NCBI GenBank assembly: GCA_934047225.1
Contig: OW203993.1
Coordinates: 23,450,069 to 23,514,068, forward strand
Source of the DNA: Ypsolopha sequella
Lineage: Eukaryota; Arthropoda; Insecta; Lepidoptera; Ypsolophidae
Direction: 5' to 3'
Length of the DNA stretch: 64,000 nt
Position numbers and translations under genes: made by a program. Shown piece by piece: positions 57,893-64,000 of the stretch. How positions within the stretch are numbered: the stretch's first letter is position 1; each line of letters starts with the position of its first letter. A model generated the notes under the pieces. It saw only the letters and a list, made by a program, of their open reading frames with translations, did not search any database and was not told where the DNA came from.

Positions 57893-59013
57893 AACCGACT
57901 TCAAAAAGGAGGCGGTTCTCAATTCGACTGTATGTTTTTTTTTTTTTTTTTTTTTTTTTTGGCGTTGTTACTCCATAACTCCGTCATTTCTGAACCGATT
58001 TGAACAATTCTTTTTTTGTTTGAAAAAGTGTACTTCCAGGTAGGTCCCATTTTAGGTTTGGTCATGATCTGATGAAGGTCTTCAGAGATAGGCAGTGGAA
58101 CTCCTCAGAAAATGACAGCATACCTCTCAAAATTGAAGTAATCGCTTTGTACCTGGGTGATAATTACAAGGTATTACTTGAAAATCATCATTCTTTCATC
58201 TGGCCTTCGATCCTGGCTTCATCACCATATTCACCATAGAACTCCTCAACGGATCAGAGCACATAACTCGAGATTGCGGCAATCACTGCGTTAGGGTGCT
58301 AATTCAAGGGTATTACTTGGAGATTACCAGAATACCCACCTGACCTTCGATCCTGGCTTCATCACCATAGAACTCCTCAACGGATGACAGCACATAACTT
58401 TGGATTGCGGCAATCAGTTTGTGTTATGGTGCTCATTGCAGGGCATTGCTTGAAAATTGCCAGTGTACCCACCTGACCTTCGATCTTGGCTTCATCACCG
58501 TAGAACTCTTTAACGAATGACAGCACATAACTCGAGATTGATAGCAGGAAGCTCCTCAAACATAGCTACTTATACTCACTTGAACTTCGTTTCATATTAA
58601 AACCACGTTTGCAAGAACTACCCATATTTCACAATTTAACCCAACAACACTAAAAAATGTGAAATAAAATAAACTTTTAACAAAAAAATAGCAACCGACT
58701 TCAATAGTAACAGCAGTCATTCACTAAAAAGTTAATAATAATTCTATAAAGACCGATGGTACCGAAGCAACACTTTTGCCGACTTCTTTCTTCCTGAAAC
58801 ATTATGTTATCTAGAAGTCGGCGTATTTCCTACGATATAGCAACATAAAAACCAATATAAGAACGCCGACTTCTAGATAACATAACGTTTCAGGAAGAAA
58901 GAAGTCGGCAAAAGTGTTGCTTCGGTACCATCGGTCTTTATAGAATTATTATTAAATTTTTAGTGAATGACTGCTGTTACTATTGAAGTCGGTTGCTATT
59001 TTTTTGTTAAAAG
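57893..59013. mobile_element. AACCGACTTCAA-ended insertion
   Basis: Absent from family D copy 1, so its borders are visible: AACCGACTTCAA at left, AACCGACTTCAA again in reverse complement near the right end. It holds a T20+ tract, three diverged tandem units of about 133-140 bp (58140-58550; each with CCTTCGATCCTGGCTTCATC) and the palindrome at 58671-59015. No gene; the short open frames follow the tandem units. Confidence 0.7.
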
Positions 59014-59015
59014 TT
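58671..59015. repeat. Near-perfect 345-bp palindrome
   Basis: Arms 58671-58823 and 58864-59015 with a 40-nt spacer. The match is almost complete over 150 bp, including GACCGATGGTACCGAAGCAA and CTAGAAGTCGGCG. Confidence 0.88.
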
Positions 59016-59309
59016 TTTGACCTCAAATTCCCTACTGCTCCTGAGTGGCTTGGCCGATTGAATTCATCTATGCTTTGATAAATAGATAAACTTTATAGCT
59101 ATAAACATAACATAAGATTATTCAATCGAGTAATCACGTCCAAGTGAAAAGTATAATTTTCCCCTATTTCGCACTCTCAAGGACGCTGCGAGCGTCGTAA
59201 CAGCCACTATGCATTGCGCGCTGATATGAACGTTATTTCAATGTCGTTTCCGTTGATATTTGTAGTGACAAATATCGAGCTGCTAATTTGGCGATGGTAA
59301 TCGCCTTAA

Positions 59310-59690
59310 TGTTAGAGCTATTGAACGCTGGAATTCATTGCCGCATGGTATTCGTGACTGTCCCACTATTAGTCGTTTTAAGTTAAAGCTAAAAGAGCAC
59401 TACCTCTCTCTCTCTCTGTCTTAAAGTTGGTAACTTTATGTATGTATTTATTTATATTAGTATTTATCTGTAGAAGTATATATTTATATATTATTATTTT
59501 ACTTTTATGTTAATATGTCTTTATTTGTAGTACACGTATGTATGATTACTTATTTTTATTATTATAGTGTCCTCTCCCACTAAGGTTTGCTGGAAGAAAT
59601 CTCTTTTCAGAGATAAGCTCGCATCTGTACATGTATTTTATTGTAAATAATTATATGCAATATATCTGTGTACAATAAAGAATAAAAAAT
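59310..59690 (+). pseudogene. LINE 3' end
   Basis: Reads VRAIERWNSLPHGIRDCPT, then SRFKLKLKEHYLSL before a CT repeat, followed by a 3' UTR with TTTGCTGGAAGAAATCTCTT and AATAAAG near the end. CR1/Jockey-like C-terminus, truncated by the family D element just upstream. Confidence 0.7.
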
Positions 59691-59849
59691 AAATCCCTAT
59701 TCCCACCTGACAAAAAAAAAACATTTCCTGTTGATTTTCTAATTTAGTTGTATACGTTCCAATATTTTAAAGATAACTATCAATCGTATCAAAGTGATGG
59801 ATTCCGCCTAAATAAAATATACTTCAAGTCAAGAAAGCTTGTCAGAAAT

Positions 59850-60413
59850 AGACTACGGGCGTATAGTGGGTAACCCTATGTAACGGGTAACAAGATGTAA
59901 CCAAGTAGTGTTTACATGATGTGTAGAAAAAAAACTACATCAAAATAAACAGGTTTGGCTGGGCACAACCTGTATCATTTTGTACAGTCAGCAAAACATC
60001 ACAATTTTTCTGATAAAAAAATCACGTCAATAAATAGCAAGAAGGGCTCTACTATGTTCGATAGAGCGTATCAAAAACTGCTTAAAAATAAGGTTAGCGC
60101 GTCCTAAGTCAGCCTGATTCTATCGAAGATTGATTTATTTGAAAAAATCGATTCAGCAGTTTTTATCCAGAAAAAAAACTACATCAAAATAAACAGGATT
60201 GATTGCATTGAGTAGTACATTCTACTCCAATGGTTCGGTGGGCGCAACCTGGAGCATTTTGTACAGTCAGCAAAATCAAAAAGCTCCAGGTTGCGTCTAG
60301 CCAACTCTATTCATTTTGATGAACTCAAAAGCAGTTTTTTTTTCTACACAACTACAAATTGGTCCTATCTTGTTACTCGATACGTACGGTTACCGACTGT
60401 ACGCTCCTAGTCT
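59850..60413. mobile_element. Terminal-inverted-repeat element, about 560 bp
   Basis: Ends AGACTACGGGCGTATAGTG and AGACTAGGAGCGTACAGTC (reversed), then GGTAACC and GAGTAACAAGAT/GGGTAACAAGAT. AACTACATCAAAATAAACAG occurs twice inside (59933, 60177) and CAACCTG..CATTTTGTACAGTCAGC twice, so the interior contains a duplicated block. Confidence 0.65.
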
Positions 60414-60422
60414 AAAAGCTCT

Positions 60423-60686
60423 ATGTTAAAAACCGTTTCTATAGAACGGAACAGCTTAACCCTTAAATGCATGAGATTTTATTTTTGTATCAAATTGAAA
60501 ACATTGATAGATGTTAAAAACCGTTTCTATAGAACGGAACAGCTTAACCCTTAAATGCATGAGATTTTATTTTTGTATCAAATTGAAAACATTGATAGAT
60601 GTTAAAAACCGTTTCTATAGAACGGAACAGCCTAACCATTAAATGCATGCGATTTTATTTTTGTATCAAGTTGAAAACATTGATAG
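60423..60686. repeat. 88-bp tandem repeat, three units
   Basis: Units start at 60423, 60511 and 60599. Units 1 and 2 appear identical; unit 3 differs at a few bases. Each has the imperfect palindrome CCGTTTCTATAGAACGG and a downstream AATGCATGAGATTTTATTT. Confidence 0.93.
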
Positions 60687-61860
60687 AACATCATTTCTTG
60701 TTTTTTTTTTATTAGGTACTTATAAAGCTGAACTCTTTTTGACTTAAATATCAAAAAACTATAACAATATATGCAAGCAGAATATTTATTGGATATTTTT
60801 TCCAAAAGCTCTCTTTAACAATTTTCCCGCCAAAATTCGAGAAAATACAATAAAAAACGAAGAAAAATAAATAAATGAACCTTAAATTTTAAAAAAATCT
60901 GTTGTCAAACATATTTTAGCGCAAACAATTAATTTAATTACAATTTTTAATATCAAATTTTGTAAATATAAAAACCTTTGTGCCGTTTTCGACACGAGAT
61001 GCATTTTAGGGAGCTAACAATTTTGTCGCAATTCAATTAAGTCATAAAATACGCAACACATTGCCTTTCAATTACTATCAAAATGACAGAACGGTCCCAC
61101 GGGTGTTTCTAAAATTCCAAATACACTAGGCACTCAATCTTCATTAAAAATTACCAAAAACGTGATGAAAAGTAAGCCGGATTGCGTTATCAAAAGTTAA
61201 TAGATAAATAAAATGGCGGTTAAAAGAATGCCGCTGTCTTTCGTGACTTGTTTTAAAAATTGCATGTTTATTGGTTTGCAGGTTATTTTATAACGCTCTC
61301 GTGACTTTTTGGAATTGATTAGGCTACTGGCACGATAAAGTATTCTTTTATTAGAAGTGAATCATGTGAAAATAGCTTTTTTAACAATAACTGCAAGTTG
61401 AAGACTATTTTATGCAGCTGTGCGAATTGAAACGGAGTTTATGGTTTTGTAATATAAAGTGATTTTGACTGATGTAACCAAATTTTTATAAGTAAGTGGT
61501 CAGAGTCGAGGTTTAATGACCCTTTTTTCAAAATACGAAGATGATTTGTGACCCAATACTTGTTTAAGAACAACCCCGTATCGTTTAGCGTGGGGCCTAA
61601 AATTTTGCGTTTTTTACAGAAAAGGTTATTGAACCTTGTTAACTGATCACTTATATTACAAACTTCCCATTATGAATTTGACTATATCAATCAAAGTCAC
61701 CTTATAATAGTATGTACGCTTCATTTTCGGTAAGCATTATCAAAACGAATATTGAGCCAATATGCAGTAGCGCAGCAGGAAACCCATCAAGTAGCAAATG
61801 CTTACGGCAAGAAACAATATGGAAACAGATATTTAGGCACAGACCACTAAGCCATTAGAC
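60687..61860. other. AT-rich stretch, nothing recognised
   Basis: No repeat ends, exons or RNA genes identified. Confidence 0.4.
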
Positions 61861-61995
61861 GTGAAATTTTTTCAATCAAAAATTGTTGAAATTCTTATTT
61901 ACTGAAACCAATGCAAACTTTGGCAACTTACACAATACATATGTAAGTTTTGTTGAATATTATGTGTTTCGATTAATTGGAAAAAGGTGGGTATT
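61861..61995. mobile_element. Fragment of TTAA MITE family A
   Basis: Matches the right half of 2405-2668: TTCTTATTTACTGAAACCAATGCAAAC-type block, then TTTCGATTAATTGG and AAAAAGGTGGGTATTTCACA. The left arm is missing. Confidence 0.6.
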
Positions 61996-62162
61996 TCACA
62001 AAACTAAACGGATTTCACTGTGAGTACTTTTCTCTGTATTTTTTGGCGTTATGTGTTTTTAAAAAAACAAATTTCAAGCAAAACAATTTTGTTTTAATAT
62101 TTCTCGGAATAGTATTCGAACCTACCACGAATCCAAATCCAAGCCGTAAAGTTTCTAACTGA

Positions 62163-63770
62163 TTTTTTATAGTTTGTAATGCATTCTAATAATAACTAGA
62201 TATTTTATTTGTCACTTGTATAAGAGCTAAGGTTTGAAAACTTTATTTTGTACTATTAGAATCATTTTTTGTATTGCACTTTAGTTCGCAAGTGCCTTTC
62301 ACACTGGGGTGCACCAACCGGAAGCGCGCGTCGCGAGCGCCATCTATTACATGCGCGCGCGCAACTCGTTTTGTTTCAGAGGAAATCACGTGACACGCGG
62401 CATTTTGTCCCGCCTTGGGACACCGCCAACTATCCCCTTCATCGCTACTCATATTGTTTCGGTATTTGAATATAAACGGTTATGTTTGAAACAAATTACA
62501 TCCTTATTGAATAACTTAGGCTCAAGCAATTCTGTTACAATGTCGGAAGATATTTTTGGAACACCTTGTGTATCTGTTATTGATGAAAAATAGAAGAGTG
62601 GAATTTTCCAGCATTATTTCTTTAAAGAAATGTTAATAAAACACCTTGTTCCAAAAACTACAATAAAATTAGAACGTAATGTGATTTTCCAGTCGTCATT
62701 CAAATAGTTTATGAACATAACAATAAAGTAACAAAACTATTTGTCCTCTTCTCCAAACCGAAGAATTCAACGGCTATTCTAACACACTATGGAATCCAGG
62801 CATCCATCGCACCTGTCTTACTACATTACGGCTCAAAAATTTAATAAAAAACAAAAAGTACATAATAAAAAACCTAAATCTGTCCCGACAATGAAACGTA
62901 AACTCTGGAATGTCATCAACTCGCTCCAAGATGCAATAAAAACTTAAACAAATAAGCGAGATAATAAAAAAAACCTCAAGAACTGGTCCAAAGATTTACT
63001 GTACGACCTAAAGATAATTATCTGAATCTCGGTTTGTAATTAATAATTCTAAATTTCTCAATTTCAAGAGGCGAAACTTCATAATCTTGGGGCATCTTAG
63101 AAAATGACGTGGCCCACTAAAATCTTACATTTAGATCTTACTGTAAAGATGCGATCACATTTAACTAAAATCTGGAGTTTTAATAAACTTGTTTACCAAT
63201 ACTGGAACTTTAGACCATAAAACTGGATTTCACAGACCGTGTTTTGTATCTAACAGGAATTAATCAATTGAAAAAGCTTTGTTCGGTGAATTACACGAAC
63301 ATTTTTTTTAGTTTTTATTTTTTATTTTAATGATTTGTAATGGATCAGGATTACCAAATCATAGAATTCCTTGGTTTAACATTAAATTGGCTACACCCTA
63401 ACCGTTAACTGCATGCGTATTAATATTATTACCAATTAGACATGAAACACCGAAATGCTTCGGTGACACGGTACATCTACCATTTTCACTTTGAGATGTG
63501 GCAATACTTGCAATGTTTGAAACTGCAGATAGTAAAGGATGTTCAATATTTTCTCTATTAACTAGAATCTGGGTATATTTCGTTTCCGATTGTTATTTTT
63601 AAAATGGCTTGTATGAATTAAGTAGCTTGTATAAGAAAATATTCATTGTTCTAATAAATATTTTTGGAAGGAGCCTAGTTTCCACTACACAAGGAAACTT
63701 TCTGTGGGAACTTGTGTTTTTATAATTTATGTAACTAATTTTGAAATAAAGAAATTTTCCTTTCATTTCA
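62163..63770. other. Unannotated stretch with a GC-rich island
   Basis: 62285-62450 is markedly GC-rich (GCGCGCGTCGCGAGCGCC, GCGCGCGCGC) against the AT-rich background; nature unknown, possibly an old repeat or promoter. The rest shows no supported gene. Confidence 0.35.
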
Positions 63771-63774
63771 TTGT

Positions 63775-64000
63775 AATAACTACTGTGGTCTAGTGGTTCG
63801 AACGTATGGATCACTAATCCGGAGTTCACGGGTTCAAATTTCGTAAGGACCCTTTTTTGTTCGGTCTGCAAGCTTCGGTGGGCACGCAAAGCTGTGAGTC
63901 TATATTTGCGTTGGGACGCAATAATCGTCGGTGAAACGAGTGTGGACTGAGGTTTGCATTTCCAGTGCACACTTGGAAACACCTCTATCATCCCCTTGGG
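63775..64000 (+). mobile_element. tRNA-derived SINE, cut by window edge
   Basis: Head with A box-like TGTGGTCTAGTGGTTCG and B box-like GGGTTCAAATTTC, 35 nt apart. Body GCAATAATCGTCGGTG and tail GGAAACACCTCTATCATCCC resemble the SINE at 51541. Confidence 0.7.

Larger units (their letters stand above)
57713..59305. mobile_element. TTAA-flanked MITE family D copy 2, with 1.1-kb insertion
   Basis: The two halves (57713-57892 and about 59016-59305) together match family D copy 1 closely. TTAA at 57709-57712 and 59306-59309. The interrupting sequence begins AACCGACTTCAAAAAGG and ends near GAAGTCGGTTGCTATTTTTT. It is placed against the 3' end of a LINE. Confidence 0.8.

Noticed and set aside
57531..58043. 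170-codon open frame
   Set aside because: It spans a MITE half, the insertion boundary and a poly(T) run encoding a Phe stretch; not a gene.
58140..58550. CRISPR-like array
   Set aside because: Three diverged units of 133-140 bp without short repeats and unique spacers; simple tandem duplication in a eukaryote.
62840..63000. Possible decayed coding segment
   Set aside because: One frame runs for some 25 codons (around MKRKLWNVINSLQDAIK) but no family could be recognised and stops surround it.
63599..63991. 130-codon minus-strand open frame
   Set aside because: It is mostly the reverse strand of the SINE; no conserved domain.

Overview
AT-rich insect nuclear DNA, most likely from a moth or butterfly. 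Three pieces of evidence support this: intron-bearing genes with animal-type GT..AG junctions (an HPS5 orthologue, a SoxD HMG-box gene, a vWA-domain gene); a very dense load of MITEs, non-LTR retrotransposons, mariner, hAT, a Helitron and tRNA-derived SINEs; and Helitron and RTE-like tails of types I know as common in Lepidoptera. No bacterial, plasmid, phage or CRISPR signal was seen.

Layout. 0.2-1.4 kb (-): a decayed tyrosine-recombinase (Crypton-like) gene. 3.4-18.4 kb (-): seven exons of a secreted von Willebrand A-domain, hemicentin-like gene that continues beyond the left edge. Its 15-kb span is swollen by repeats, above all a 4.5-kb ISL2EU/PIF-Harbinger-type transposon (10.7-15.2 kb) carrying a THAP-DDE transposase and, tail to tail, a YqaJ-type nuclease gene with a frameshift. 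18.7-24.5 kb: MITEs, a dead LINE, and a 2.15-kb hAT-like element with a perfect 8-bp target duplication. The hAT-like element sits inside a ~52-bp minisatellite and contains a ~1-kb inverted repeat. 24.57-29.92 kb (+): a full-length, apparently intact non-LTR retrotransposon with a 13-bp target duplication, landed only ~130 bp before the start codon of the next gene.

30.07-41.5 kb (+): HPS5 (Drosophila pink orthologue; a BLOC-2 subunit for lysosome-related/pigment granules) in five exons that splice in frame to 1028 codons. Its introns hold LINE ends, a Helitron, MITEs and a fold-back repeat. 42-48.6 kb: MITEs, a broken mariner, RTE-like LINE tails and a terminal-inverted-repeat element with a tRNA-like core. 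51.2-52.1 kb (-): the last two coding exons of a SoxD (Sox5/6/13, fly Sox102F) gene. Its probable 3' UTR lies to the left, and the right part of the window may be its upstream intron. 54.6-60.7 kb: a repeat nest with TTAA-flanked MITEs, a 359-bp hAT relic, a near-perfect 345-bp palindrome and an 88-bp triple tandem repeat. 60.7-63.8 kb is mostly featureless; a tRNA-derived SINE runs off the right edge.

The host genes appear unrelated in function. The main interest is the transposon archaeology: within this one window, empty and filled copies of the same repeats date and delimit several insertions, and one young LINE lies in the presumed promoter/5' leader of a pigment-granule gene. I found no convincing undescribed defence or regulatory system. 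The best candidates for novelty are the palindromic elements built on a tRNA T-arm and the long hairpin-forming repeats.
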